In this document: in pieces, positions 1 to 12,371 of the stretch | Layout: each line of letters starts with the position of its first letter | How positions within the stretch are numbered: the stretch's first letter is position 1 | NCBI RefSeq assembly: GCF_000801105.2 | Contig: NC_079515.1 | Span: 30,217,407-30,281,406, forward strand | DNA length: 64,000 nt | From: Raphanus sativus | Taxonomy: Eukaryota; Streptophyta; Magnoliopsida; Brassicales; Brassicaceae | Direction: 5' to 3' | Made by a program: the position numbers and the translations under genes | The notes under the pieces: model-generated | The model's input: only the letters and a program-made list of their open reading frames with translations | Databases searched by the model: none | Told to the model about the DNA's origin: nothing

Positions 1-3000
1 TAACTCACTATCAGGTCAAGTTCCTCAGTTCATCCTAGACAGTAAAGACTCGCTGTAAGCAAAATAACTAATTACCTCTGTGGTTCTGTATAAATCATCT
101 GCTTATACGTGTCGTTTAATGATATGTTTCAGGGACTTGTCTTACAACAACTTCACTCAGGCACCTTCTCGCAGCTGTAATATGCCTAATATGTAAGCAT
201 TATCATTGTTGTTTCACAGTGAAAATTCTGTTATGTTTACACATATTGTCTACTTTACTTTTTCTTTTTTAATGTTTGTTATCTAATCAGCTTTATTGGT
301 AATAAACTTTCAGTAACATGGTCTCCAGCTACTCTTCAGAAACAGATAACTCGTTAGTCTCCTTTTCTTTTTCCCTCCTTTATTCGGTTTCAAAAAAACC
401 ACTGAAAAAAAACAAAACAATGTCTACTTGTGTAGTGTTCAATGGTGTTTGAGAAGGGATCTTCCATGTCCCAGAGAAGCCAAACGTGAGTGTATATTAT
501 ACTTAAATCAACATCTCCACCTTATATAGATTCAATCCTTGAGAGTGTTAACTCACATATCTTATCTACCTTACAGAATCTTCTCTATTCATCAACTGTG
601 GAGGAGAAGCAGTGGAGGTTGGAAAAGACAGGTATGAGGAAGATTTGAACACCGAAGGAGAATCAATATTCATGCCTGTAGGTGATAGATGGGGATACAG
701 CAGTTCTGGAACTTGGTTAGGCGATGACGGACTTCCCTATCTAGCAAGCGACGACAGATTCAACTTGTTAAATGACTCGGTTCCACAGTATTACAAAACA
801 GCACGTCTGGCCCCACAATCACTCAAGTACTATGGACTATGTTTGAGAAGTGAGAGTTACAAACTGCAGCTCCATTTTGCAGAGATAATGTTCTCCGATG
901 ATCAGACTTTTAATAGCTTAGGGAGACGGATCTTCGACATTTATCTTCAAGTGAGTTTTCATTTGGCAGAACAAAAAAAAGTCTCAAAAGTTCTATCTCT
1001 CTTTGTTCTAACAAGAGAATGATATGTTGTTGCTGCAGGGGAACTTGTTGGTGAAGGACTTTAACATAGCAGAGAGAGCAGGTGGAGTTGGTAAGCCTTA
1101 CACTATGCAGATTGATAGAGTTCAAGTGAATGGAAGCACGTTGGAGGTTCATTTGCTGTGGTCTGGAAAAGGCACAAACATATTACCACGACGAGGAATC
1201 TATGGTCCTCTCATCTCCGCTATAACCATTACACCAAGTGAGTTCTTCAAACTTTTTTAATCAGTTTTTTTTTGAAACTACAGCATGTAATATTAGTTAG
1301 GTCCCAGGGGTGTTAATGTTCTTTCTCTCTGTTGTTTTTAGATTACAAGGTTGATGACGGAAAGCCATTATCGAATGGAGCTGTTGCGGGGATTGTAGTT
1401 GCAGCATGTGCGGTTCTCGCGTTGCTTGTTCTATTAATCCTTAGGCTTACAGGTTACTTGGGTCGAAAAAAAGAAGAGGATGACAATGGTAACAAGATAA
1501 CATCAAGAACTTGTCTTAAGTCATTTTCAAGATTTACTTGTTTGTTTCAAGATCTCATTCTTGTGTTGTGTTTTTTTTTATCAGAAGAGCTTAGGGGACT
1601 TGATTTGCAGACAGGATCATTCACATTGAAACAAATCAAACGTGCTACTAATAACTTTGATCCAGAAAACAAGATTGGTGAAGGAGGTTTTGGACCTGTT
1701 TATAAGGTGATGATTCCATCTTTACATAGTTCTGTGAGATTATAGTATAAGTAGTACTGATGTGTGTTTTGGTTTATTTAGGGTGTACTTGGTGATGGAA
1801 CAACCATAGCAGTGAAGCAGCTTTCATCGAAATCAAAGCAAGGGAACAGAGAGTTTGTGACTGAGATTGGGATGATATCCGCTTTACAACACCCTAATCT
1901 TGTGAAGCTTTATGGTTGTTGCATTGAAGGGAAAGAGCTTTTGCTTGTGTATGAGTACTTAGAGAACAACAGTCTCGCTCGAGCACTCTTTGGTTAGTTT
2001 CTTTAATTCATTTTTAGAATCTTGAAAAAAACTTAATGCTAAAGTCTCTTCTTAATTAAACAGGTTCAGAGAAACAGAGACTTCACTTGGATTGGGCAAC
2101 AAGGAACAAGATATGCATAGGGATTGCTAAAGGGTTAGCTTATCTACACGAGGAGTCAAGGCTGAAGATTGTTCACAGAGACATAAAAGCGACCAATGTG
2201 CTTCTTGATCAGTCTCTAAACGCTAAGATCTCTGACTTTGGTCTTGCTAAGCTCGACGAAGAAGAGAACACACATATCAGCACAAGGATTGCAGGAACAA
2301 TGTGAGTGTTCCTAAAGAATGTACACTCGTTTATTTTTAGCATATGTACTGATTTTTTTTGTTGTTTTCGGTTGACGCAGAGGTTACATGGCTCCAGAGT
2401 ATGCAATGAGAGGCTACTTAACAGACAAAGCTGACGTCTACAGCTTCGGTGTTGTCTGTTTAGAGATTGTAAGCGGGAAGAGCAACACGAACTACAGACC
2501 AAAGGAAGAGTTTGTTTACCTTCTTGATTGGGCCTATGTCTTGCAAGAACAAGGGAATCTTCTAGAGCTTGTGGACATGGATCTCGGTACAAACTTCTCC
2601 AAGAAAGAAGCAAAGAGGATGCTGAACATCGCTCTGCTCTGCACAAACCCATCTCCGACGTTAAGACCACCAATGTCATCTGTTGTGAGTATGTTAGAAG
2701 GGAAAAGCAAAGTGGAACCACCTTTGGTGAAACGTGAGGCTGATCCAACTGGTGCGGCTGCTATGAGGTTTAGGGCCTTTGAGCTTTTGTCACAAGACAG
2801 CGAGTCACAGGCTTCTACCTTTGAGAGAGACAGAGAAAAGAAAAGCTCGTCCTCGATTGATGGTCCTTGGGTTGACTCTTCGTGCTCTGCGCCAGGCAAA
2901 GATGTTGACATGAAACGAGAAGAAGAAGAAGAAGAAGAAGAAAAACGTTCATCATCATCGTCAAGGAAGCTTTTAGATGATCTTACAGAGGTGAAGGTTG

Positions 3001-3005
3001 AGTAA
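1..3005 (+). CDS. LRR-malectin receptor-like kinase (LRR-VIII-2), 5' end outside window
   Basis: Plasma-membrane receptor kinase of the At1g53430/At1g53440 type, thought to sense extracellular or cell-wall ligands. The 5' part lies outside the window. Visible exons join with intact GT-AG junctions: 1-54, 133-192, 314-352, 436-485, 577-950, 1039-1237, 1342-1488, 1585-1706, 1782-1992, 2064-2301, 2381-3005, giving about 705 codons. In order they encode the last LRRs, the Cys-containing spacer ([10 protein letters not shown]), a malectin domain (FINCGG to about 1237), one transmembrane helix (exon 1342-1488) and a Ser/Thr kinase. The kinase has the Gly loop [10 protein letters not shown], Lys in [17 protein letters not shown] and APEYA, so it looks active. 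The tail is Ser-rich with a Glu run (about 2920-2945). No in-frame stop is seen. Which Arabidopsis tandem paralogue is the true counterpart cannot be settled from this part. Confidence 0.95.
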
Positions 3006-3369
3006 AGAAGTGTATATCTTCAGTCAAGAGCAAAGATGTTACCTTGCAAACAAGAAGAAAGTTCATTATCTTTGTTCATGGAACCTTTTGGATGAAAGAA
3101 AAGCACTGTATAGATTCTTTTGGTATTTTGTTTAATCAAGATTTCAAAATTCACTTGCCACTAGAGAGACCTTTTTTTTGTTTTGTTAATGCTATTGTGT
3201 AAATTCTCTTTTGGATTACAGAGTTTGATTTTAGTTTTACTAACGTGAGGCCAAAAACATTTCATTTGAACAAGTTTACTTCCGCTCTAATAACAAAGCT
3301 AGACGAAGCGAGTGCATCGTCCCTTACAAGTTTATCTCCCTTTTTTTTAGCTGGACCTTTGCCTTCACC
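3006..3369 (+). other. 3' untranslated and downstream region of the receptor kinase
   Basis: T-rich sequence follows the stop codon, as expected of a plant 3' UTR. No gene is seen before the lysyl-tRNA synthetase relic begins on the other strand. Confidence 0.4.
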
Positions 3370-4556
<1,187 letters not shown>

Positions 4557-6393
4557 TAGAATTTAACAAAAACGATCTAGATGAGCGGATATTTGTTTTC
4601 GTTTATTATCATATAAAGATTTTGTTTTCATTTCTAAATTAGTATATATTATAAGATATATGAAGTGTGTATATCAATAAAATAAAATAATTTTACCATA
4701 TATTAGTTTTTCATCGAATAGATTATTTCAAATTTTTACATGTATTTGTATCTTCTTCTATATATATTTTTGGATTATTATTTCATTGTTCAACTTGTAA
4801 ATATATGTAAGGATTGGTAAAATATTGTTTCATTGTCATCTCTAAAGATATTGTAACATTTCTCAAATTTAGAAAATTCAACAAAAATTAAAATTTTCAT
4901 ATTATGGAGTAAACAATTAAACATTTAATTTTTTGTTATTTTTAAAAATAAACTATACAATTTAAAATTTGTTTTCATTGGTTTAAAGTAATATAGATTA
5001 GTCATTGTTATAAAATGATGATTTTTGCTATTTTTTAAAACAAACTATATAATTTTAAAAGTTAACATTGACAAATATAAATAATTAACTTCTGAAGGTA
5101 TACTATTACAACATTAAATTATATATTTAATTTAAACATGTATCTTATTATACTATCTATAAATCCAATGGGTCATCTATTGTTTAAATCTAATTACTGT
5201 TAGTCCAATAAAACTATTAATGATTGAATAATGTAATATGATCAATTCTATTAGATGGTCCATTTTAAAATATCACACATTAAAAGAGTCATGGATTCTC
5301 TTTAATAGAATAGATGAGAGACACAAGAATCTAAAAGGAGCTTAACTTAAGTTGAGATACAAAACCTCAACAAAGTCTTTGCTGTCAAGGAAGTTTCAAA
5401 TGCACTTTATGATTATATGCCTTGGCTTGAAAATTTTAGGCACACCATCATTCAATATCATAGCAAGATAACGCTGGCCAATTCTAATAGCATGACTGCA
5501 TAAAAAAACATAACATGAGAAACATGTCAAAAGAGAACAATTTAAATAAGTATAGAAATGATGATACCAGATCATTGATGACATAGTCTCCAGAGAGTTC
5601 TTGGCATGTCTGGAACCCAGTTTTGAGATTTCTAAGTAAAAAAACATAACATATGTTAGTGTAGAGTACATGAAAGACATAAGAAATTATTGAACAGCTA
5701 AGTGAAATCGCTTTGCATATTTGGTATTTGACAACGTATGCAAACAGTGTGACAAGAGGGTGTATGATCGAAGGTAGAGTTTCAACACTCATTTCTCTGA
5801 TTTCCCTCAACAGTGAAAAAAATATGGTGTGAGAGTGCTTATAAAGAATGAATGTTGGGGAAATAATCACCATTCAACACATGAATGTCATGCTTTTCAT
5901 CATTGAGACGAGAAAAAGTCTGTATATCTTAAGTGACTTATTCAAGAAAAAACATGTTAATTAAAGAGGATTTACTAAACAAACCAATAAGATTCCTGGA
6001 TTTTCCTCAATCTCAAATCGACGACTAGAGATTCAACAATTTGGTCATTTTTTGTTCACTCAGACCTTATGTTAGCTATAGTTTGGATTTTCAAACAACC
6101 GCCATGTAGATCATAGCAAAGTTTTATTTAAGATAATTTTCAGTGTAAGGGAATGTGTATGTTAGATAGATAATCAACCTCTGATAAAAATGGGATAGAC
6201 AATCAACCAGTAGTTAAAATAGATACAAAATATACTAACTAGAAATACATCAACATCTTTGACAACCTCATCATGTAGATTACCATACATTATAATGTAT
6301 TCACAAATGGATATTGATACTGAATCAACCCTTGTTCCTTCTAATTCATCCTATTTGTATGGTATTCCTGAAAGAAAAATAGTGTATGGTTTA
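4557..6393. other. AT-rich stretch with unrecognised exon-like pieces
   Basis: 4560-5340 is AT-rich with nothing recognisable. Between 5390 and 5870 the minus strand shows three short coding-looking pieces (around 5870-5700, 5630-5570, 5500-5390) that could be exons of a decayed gene. I could not assign a family, and no complete frame links them. Confidence 0.25.
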
Positions 6394-6667
6394 CAGGTCC
6401 AGTTCCTCAGTTCATCTTCTCGACAGTAAAAACTTGCTGTAAGAAAATACCTAACTATCTCTGTAGTTCCTCGGTAATCGTGTCCTGATCTGTTTCAGGG
6501 AATTGTCTTACAACAATTCCACTCAGGCAACTCATCGTATAGCTATAATCAGTTTAACATGTAAGCATTTTGTTGTTTCAATTGAGAATAATGTTATGTT
6601 CACACATATGATCTCTAGCTTAAACATATTGTCTACATTTCTTATTTAATGTTTGTTATCTAATCAG
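6394..6667 (+). pseudogene. relic of a second LRR receptor-kinase copy
   Basis: This stretch is a diverged copy of window bases about 13-293. It covers the end of an LRR exon (VPQF...), its donor, the next exon (equivalent to LSYNNFTQ) and the intron up to ATGTTTGTTATCTAATCAG. Both exons carry substitutions and stops, and homology ends at about 6667 with no malectin or kinase sequence after it. Arabidopsis has tandem copies of this receptor kinase (At1g53420-53440), so a lost tandem copy is the simple explanation. Confidence 0.8.
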
Positions 6668-7654
6668 ATTTGTAGTTTAAGTTTCTCTTCGTTTGGTACA
6701 GTCTCCATTGCAATAACACTAAGTTTATGTCTACTGGAGTACAGATAGTTCGGCTTAGGTTCTGAATCTTTGTCAGCAAATACCTCTTGAGGAACTTGAA
6801 GCTTTGGATGAATCGAGCTCAACGGAGATATTGTGATGACCTTCATCACAACCGAGAAATGAAAGTTTTTGACTTGCCATCCAACACATTCTGGTTTGGA
6901 AACGTGCACTTATATTTTATCACGCATTTATCGCTTACTTATGCAAAATTAGATGTGATTGAAGGGAAAAATGAAATCAAGACGGTGCAGTGTAAAGATA
7001 AACTTACATTGTTCTCTGGAACATTGAAAAGCTTGAGAACTGTTTTAGCTGCGAATATTGCTTTTTTCTCCAAACTGATTGAATCCTGTAAGTTGAATCT
7101 AAGGTTATGAAAAGTTGCGGATGCAAATAAGATGATCTAATCAGTTCCTAAGTCCCTAGCTGCAACAGTAGCTGGAGGGCGAGTAAAATGCTACAATGTA
7201 AGGCAATCAAGACCATACAAGAGAGATTTATTTGAAGCATCTACGAATGTCTTACATTCAATGGTACACCTAGTCTACGATTCAACCACAAGGACTATAT
7301 TTATTACAAAAGAATAACCATTCCAATATAACTTGTGCACTGACAAGTTTTGACCTAACAAGTGTGATGGATTGTTCCATACTTGTAGTCTTTATACTAA
7401 TCTTACACTCCAAAACTACCTGTTCTAACAACTCTTACCAACTATCTTAGCAACTGTGAACTTAGTTAGGTAACTAACCAACTAACTCTTAACTTAACTA
7501 CTCACTCTTTAACTACTACTAGTTCATAACTAACTTCCTTGTTGACTTTGACCTGACCTTGACTATTTTGCTTCTTCACTCCCTTCACTTTTCTTGATCT
7601 TCTTCCTCTTCTTCTTGCTTGTTGTTCGTTTTCTTTTTTCTGTCTTCACTCTTT
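6668..7654. other. unassigned sequence with one coding-looking block
   Basis: 6664-6909 read on the minus strand gives an 81-codon open frame with non-random composition (it includes LQVPQEVFADKDSEPKPN). I cannot assign it; it may be one exon of a lost gene. 7210-7640 is rich in ACTAACT-type repeats and pyrimidine runs and could be LTR remains, but no paired LTR was found. Confidence 0.25.
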
Positions 7655-7901
7655 CATATGCAGGTTTTACTAAGGGAATCACTTCTCCAGAAGCTCCTTA
7701 TAAATCCTAATCACATCGTCTTCTTCATCGCCTGGTGTAAAGGTTATGGCTTTGCTCTGGTACTTGGAGACGCCAAGGGTTTAGACAGGGTCTTAGAAAG
7801 GGACAGAAGAGAGCAAGTGCATCAGACACTAGATATCTAAACAGACCGGTGTCCGGTTTCATTGGTTTGTACTGGGAACAGCCAAAAGTGCTTACAACAC
7901 C
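7655..7901. repeat. dispersed repeat, related to 10745-10905
   Basis: The segment around 7770-7885 (GACGCCAAGGGTTTAGA ... TCCGGTTTCATTGGTTTGTACTGGGAA) resembles 10795-10895 (GACTCGCCAAAGGGTTTAGA ... ATCCGGTTCAATTTAATTTGTACCGGGAA). Two diverged copies within 3 kb suggest a repeat family. The family and its ends were not identified. Confidence 0.5.
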
Positions 7902-8151
7902 TGAATAGTAAACCATAAGGTGGTGGTATAGTGGTAGGCGGACTTTGGGATTGCTAAGCAACTCGGTTTGAAGACACCCTACTACACCTTACCTTGTGGC
8001 CACGCGGATATGGGTCTATCTTACGGCCCATTTGAATACCCGGAGTGAGAGTCCATCCGTGGGCTACACCACTCTTTTGGGAATTAATTTGGACTTCTTC
8101 ATGGGTCTGGGATACCCCCAAAGTTAAACAAAAAGAAACATATGAATAGTA
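7902..8151 (+). mobile_element. tRNA-derived SINE-like element with 9-bp target-site duplication
   Basis: The element begins with GGTGGTATAGTGGTAGGC, an A-box-like Pol III motif, followed by a B-box-like GGTTTGAAGACACC about 40 bases on. It then runs through a non-tRNA body to an A-rich end (AAACAAAAAGAAACA). It is flanked by TGAATAGTA at 7902-7910 and 8143-8151. The roughly 230-bp body and A-rich tail fit a SINE. It lacks tRNA folding, so it is not a tRNA gene. Confidence 0.75.
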
Positions 8152-8381
8152 GCATTTGATAATAATACAACAAAAAATGTTAAAAATTATGGCTACCATA
8201 AGAAACAACCAAGTTCACTACACAAGAAAATGCCAATGAGTTTTCTTGTTTGTTATTGTTAGGTGTAGATATGATGGCGTGACATACACCTATTTTGGAG
8301 GAGTTAGTTCATTTGCAAGTTTACTGGCACCCAAAAACAAAACAAAAACAAAAAGATACGATGACAAAAGCTTTGACTAAA

Positions 8382-8545
8382 AGTATCAAGAAGAACTAAC
8401 GTTGTGTTGGCTTAGTGGTAAAGGAATTGCGGTTGTAACTTCCGCCACTCAAGTTCAATTCTCGTTGGAAATGACTATTTACAATGCTTAGGTTTTCGGT
8501 AAAGAAATTAAACCACATTTTTTATACCAAATAGTATCAAGAAGA
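8382..8545 (+). mobile_element. short tRNA-derived SINE with 13-bp target-site duplication
   Basis: The 138-bp insert is bounded by perfect direct repeats AGTATCAAGAAGA at 8382-8394 and 8533-8545. Its head has a tRNA-like A box (TGGCTTAGTGGTAAAGG) and B box (AAGTTCAATTCTC), and its tail is AT-rich (ACCACATTTTTTATACCAA). The exact duplication shows a fairly young insertion. Confidence 0.85.
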
Positions 8546-9246
8546 TGCATGTTACTTTTTTTACACATTTTTTCAAAAAGTAGGTTAAGCGAAATTTGAT
8601 ATAAGAAAGATTCATTTACTAAGCCACCCCATAACTTCCATGCTTAGTGCACCATATGACATGTCATTCAGTTTAGTGCTTCAATTTCACTATCCAAACC
8701 AAACCGAAAACTAAAAGTAACAAACCAAAATCAATCTGAATTTAATAAATATCTGAATAATAATATAAATATAAATTTTTCTCAGAATTAAAGTATATAT
8801 ATATCTTTTAATAGATCAAAAACAAATACCACTCACTTGGTGTGTATTGTAAATTATGGATCATTTCATTTCCATGACCATGTACGAGCACCCTTCTGAT
8901 ACGTAAATCGATTACATAATTTTTTTATTTTTTTGAAAGAAATCAGTTACAAGATTGATAACGATAACGAGTAGCAATCTGTCCATTACTCAGTTGACCA
9001 AAACGACAATTTATTTCCTCGTGACCATATTCCTGATCAAGTACATATACACTAGTTCTCTAACATGGCCTTAGTGCGGCCCTTAGAATCCGAGACACAT
9101 AAAGCTATATAGTAATACAATTCGTAATATTAGTGTGTTTTCCAGTAAAACAGATGATATAAATGAAGACATTAGATAAAACAAAAGACAAATGTGTGAG
9201 AGTACTTAAGAAACAAGAGAAACGATTAACCAATACAAAAACATAT
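8546..9246. other. intergenic AT-rich DNA downstream of PLA2
   Basis: No gene or clear repeat boundary is seen. The part near 9246 should contain the 3' UTR of the minus-strand phospholipase gene. Confidence 0.4.
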
Positions 9247-10124
9247 TCAGGGTTTGCGGAAGACTCTGCCGGCGATAAGGGCGGCGTCCATGACAATGGA
9301 GATGACATCAATGACTTCATCGGGATCGCATGTGTTACCTGTAAACGTCGGTTGCTTCGTATTGCTGAAATTGTCCATGCAGTTTATGAACTTCTGACTA
9401 CACTCTTGGCTTAGGTAATCATCTACACATATAAATAACAACAATTATGGTCAGCTAAAATTGTAAAAATTTGAAAGTGGTAATAATAGGGAAACAAAGA
9501 GAGTGTGTATGTGGTTAATTACTATTTTTGGATTGAACACAAGCATCATGCTTCATGCAACATGAATCAAGACCATCACAAGGTCTCTCTCCAGGACATC
9601 CACTGTACAATAGTCCACAGTACTTCCCATACCTCAAAAGTGGAGGCACTGTCACATTATAATAATAATTATTTTCATATACAGAAAAATGACACTTGTG
9701 TGAATTTTAGTGTTAGTTTAGAGATTGTTAACCTGAACAGAACTCTGATTCGCATTTCCGGCTACATTCTTTGCTCTGGCCAATACAATTCAAATATCAA
9801 TGATCAGTATTAAACCAAAGGAATACCACATACCAATTCCTTGATTGTATAAGAGATTTGTTTGTGTTACAGATCTATATGTTTTTCTAAAAGGGGTCAA
9901 TTATTAACTAATTTTATCTCTGTTTGCATGATCATATACTCTTGGAAACAGTTATTGTACAATCTTTTGATTCATATCAAAACAAAAGAACAGAAACAAG
10001 AAAGAAAGAAAGATCTAACCAGAGAAACGGTGGGATGTGTGAGCTGAACACCGACGTTAAGAGCAGAGACGGAGACAGAGAAGAATAAGAAAAGGAAAGA
10101 GGAAATTATGATCGGAGCCGCCAT
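9247..10124 (-). CDS. PLA2-ALPHA: secretory phospholipase A2-alpha
   Basis: Low-molecular-weight secretory phospholipase A2 (At2g06925 type). It hydrolyses the sn-2 acyl bond of phospholipids with Ca2+, releasing lysophospholipid and fatty acid, and acts in the secretory pathway or apoplast. Four minus-strand exons join in frame: 10124-10020, 9775-9733, 9648-9523, 9422-9247 (149 aa; the family is about 150). Residues 1-21 form a signal peptide. The Ca2+-binding loop YGKYCGLLYSGCPGE is followed by the active-site motif DSCCMKHDAC with the His-Asp pair. Twelve cysteines are present, as in plant sPLA2s. The start is the first ATG before the signal peptide, and all splice sites are GT-AG. In Arabidopsis this gene is on chromosome 2, so it looks out of place in a chromosome-1-like block. 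Confidence 0.94.
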
Positions 10125-10744
10125 TGTTTTTGTAAAAAAAGAAGTCCACTGGAAAAGCTCGGAAAGTGAGAAGAATATAAACTGAAAATTATAAAGGAAG
10201 GAAGTAGGAAGGTAGAAGACGAAGAGTCCGTGACTGAATGTGTTTGTCGTTTCATGTCTCGTGACTACTCTTACTAATCATATGTAGATATTTATTTACC
10301 ACATGCGTCGTCTTCATTAATTAGAAAGCTCACCTCTTTATTCATTCTATTGGGCTTTATAAAGCTTTTTGGGTCAAGTTGGTTGGTTAATAAGTAAGCA
10401 TTCAAGTTCAAGGCTTCTCCCTAACTGATTTTCAGTTCCATTCTGGTTAATTATCTTTCTTTAAAGATAGCTTTATTAAAGAATGAGATAATATTATATC
10501 GATGTCCTTGTTACTTATTTATTTTGTTTTATTTTTGTATATTTCGGTACTCAAAAGCTAAATACATATGTACTGTTTTTCTTTTGAGGAAAAATACATC
10601 TATGTATTGTTAGATTGTTATGATATGATCAATACGTAGAAATTAAACGAATTAATTGCCATGGCTTCAAGAGGATAAGCTTGAGAAATGAACACGACAA
10701 GTTAAAATTGGCAGATTCACTGGTTAATTGTTTGAATCAATAAG
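10125..10744 (-). promoter_or_regulatory. upstream region of PLA2-alpha
   Basis: AT-rich region upstream of the minus-strand phospholipase start; it should hold its promoter and 5' UTR. On that strand a TATA-like TTTATATTC lies near 10172-10180. No gene is seen here. Confidence 0.35.
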
Positions 10745-10905
10745 GCATCCATTGAAGCACCAGGTGGTCCAGGACCTTGCCTAGTCTAGATGATGGAGAC
10801 TCGCCAAAGGGTTTAGAGAGGAACCGTCCAAAACCAGTAGATATGTAGCCAAATCAGCATCCGGTTCAATTTAATTTGTACCGGGAAGCTGGTTAACAAA
10901 CTCCA
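10745..10905. repeat. dispersed repeat, related to 7770-7885
   Basis: Diverged partner of the repeat at 7655-7901, sharing the GCCAAAGGGTTTAGA and CCGGTTCAATTTAATTTGTACCGGGAA-like blocks. No target-site duplication or terminal repeat was identified. Confidence 0.5.
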
Positions 10906-11185
10906 ATCGTTGTCAAACCACATATTTGGGAATTAGGTTTCCGATCATCGGGGGTGAAACGATGAGCGTCGTCAATTTTGCGGGAATTTTCTGCAAAATC
11001 AAACCCATGATTGATAAAACATGCTCATAATATCAAATTGCGAAATTAGGGTTCGACATTCATTTAGTTTGAAGCTGAAAAGCATTGCGTTTTCTCAAAT
11101 TCGAACTAGAATGAATTGAATTACGAGTCGCTAAAACGAAAACTGGATCGAAGAAGAACAAACAAATCCGAAAAAAAGGTGAAAA

Positions 11186-11235
11186 AAAATTTGGACCATT
11201 TCTCGATTTGTGCGTGTCATCCTTGCGCAGGGGCC

Positions 11236-11267
<32 letters not shown>

Positions 11268-11287
11268 TCGGATGTCCCCGAAGGGAC
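11186..11287 (-). ncRNA. U6: U6 spliceosomal snRNA
   Basis: The minus strand from 11287 to 11186 is a full-length plant U6 snRNA of 102 nt. It has the 5' stem-loop GTCCCTTCGGGGAC, the ACAGAGA box (GATACAGAGAAGATTAGC) that pairs with the 5' splice site, the AGC region that pairs with U2/U4, and a 3' T-run Pol III terminator (about 11181-11188). As I recall the Arabidopsis U6 sequence, it matches without change. It carries its own promoter, so it is probably an expressed gene rather than a relic. It forms the catalytic core of the spliceosome in the nucleus. Confidence 0.96.
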
Positions 11288-11310
11288 AATCACCTTCGTG
11301 ACTCCGTCTG

Positions 11311-11352
11311 TATATCAACTGCGCTTCTACTTCTTCGATAAGCGATGTGGGA
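11311..11352 (-). promoter_or_regulatory. U6 promoter: USE and TATA-like box
   Basis: On the minus strand, the plant upstream sequence element TCCCACATCG sits at 11352-11343, about 56-65 bases before the U6 start at 11287. A TATA-like ATATA lies at 11315-11311, about 24-28 bases before the start. This spacing is that of plant Pol III U-snRNA promoters. Confidence 0.9.
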
Positions 11353-12371
11353 GGAAGATGACTCGTTGTTGGGTCTGTTTAATGAACTTAATAAGCCCAT
11401 ATAATATAACTGAGCCAGGCTTCTCATATAAGGCCCGGTTTGATATTAACAACAGTCAACACTCAACACTGTCAGCTCCTAGTTTTTCTGAAAATATTTT
11501 CAAATTTTGGTTTCTCGCGCCGACATCGAAATCAGCGAAGAGAGGAGGTAACGATCCTTGCGCTCTTCTTCTCCGAATCATGAGATTCCATATCCTTTGA
11601 TTGCTTTTTTTTTTCTTCTTGTGGTCATCTGCAGATTCCGTTCCTCTCCTCGCGCTCTCGGGAATCGCAGGTAACCTTCTTCAGGCATCTAACTGATGTT
11701 CAAACCCTAATTTGTGTGCACATCTTCTTAATCGCGTCCCTAATCTCTATGTTTCTCAGATCTCTGGAGTCTCTTGAGAACTCTATAGAGTTTCCGTCCT
11801 GAAAAATCGCTTTATCTCGTCGTGATTCTCAGTAACGATTATCACACCAATCGTAAGATTTTGAACTTTTCCGATTACTGTAAACCTGCATCCTACTGAA
11901 GTTTCTTCAGGTTTTGTTGCTTAATTTGTACAAATTTGTGTTTGCAATTCAAAAATTTGCAGCAGTTACGATGAATGTTGGTTGCTAGTACTCTTTGATT
12001 GATAGTCTCAACGAGTTAGTTCTTAGTCCATAGTTTTCGAAAACGCGTGTTTGGCTTCTGACTCGTGGTGTAGAATAGCTGAAAAATGGAACTCTAAATA
12101 GAGAGGATTTTGGAGAATTATGTTTCAGTTAGAGCTTAATATCTTCATCTTGTTTGATATGAAGTCTGTGTCTTTCCCAACTATTTACTTCTTAATCCGT
12201 CCTTGTATAAAGGCTTGACTTTGGCTTACGACTGATAGATTAAAAATGGAACTCTAGATCGAGAGAGGACTATGTAGAATGAAAGTTTTAATTGGCGCAT
12301 GATTCCTCATCTAGTTTTGATATGAAATCAGGTGCGTAGCAGCTTGAGATACTTATATTATAGGTTGACAT
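11353..12371 (+). promoter_or_regulatory. HEI10 promoter and 5' leader
   Basis: The stretch between the U6 promoter and the HEI10 start codon. It holds pyrimidine-rich, TCTCTCCTCGCGCTCTCGG-type sequence near 11640 that looks like a plant 5' UTR, and probably a leader intron before 12372. GCCCAT at 11396 and GGCCC at 11432 lie near the shared divergent promoter. Exact leader exons cannot be fixed without transcripts. Confidence 0.5.

Noticed and set aside
8395..8470. Possible tRNA gene
   Set aside because: A and B boxes are present but no cloverleaf with acceptor pairing forms, and the segment has SINE-type target duplications.
10020..10124. Suspected frameshift in the PLA2-alpha signal peptide
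   Set aside because: A recount of the exon gives exactly 105 bases in frame with the next exon, so the gene is intact.
11208..11600. 130-codon plus-strand open frame
   Set aside because: It runs antisense through the U6 snRNA and its promoter and has no coding support.
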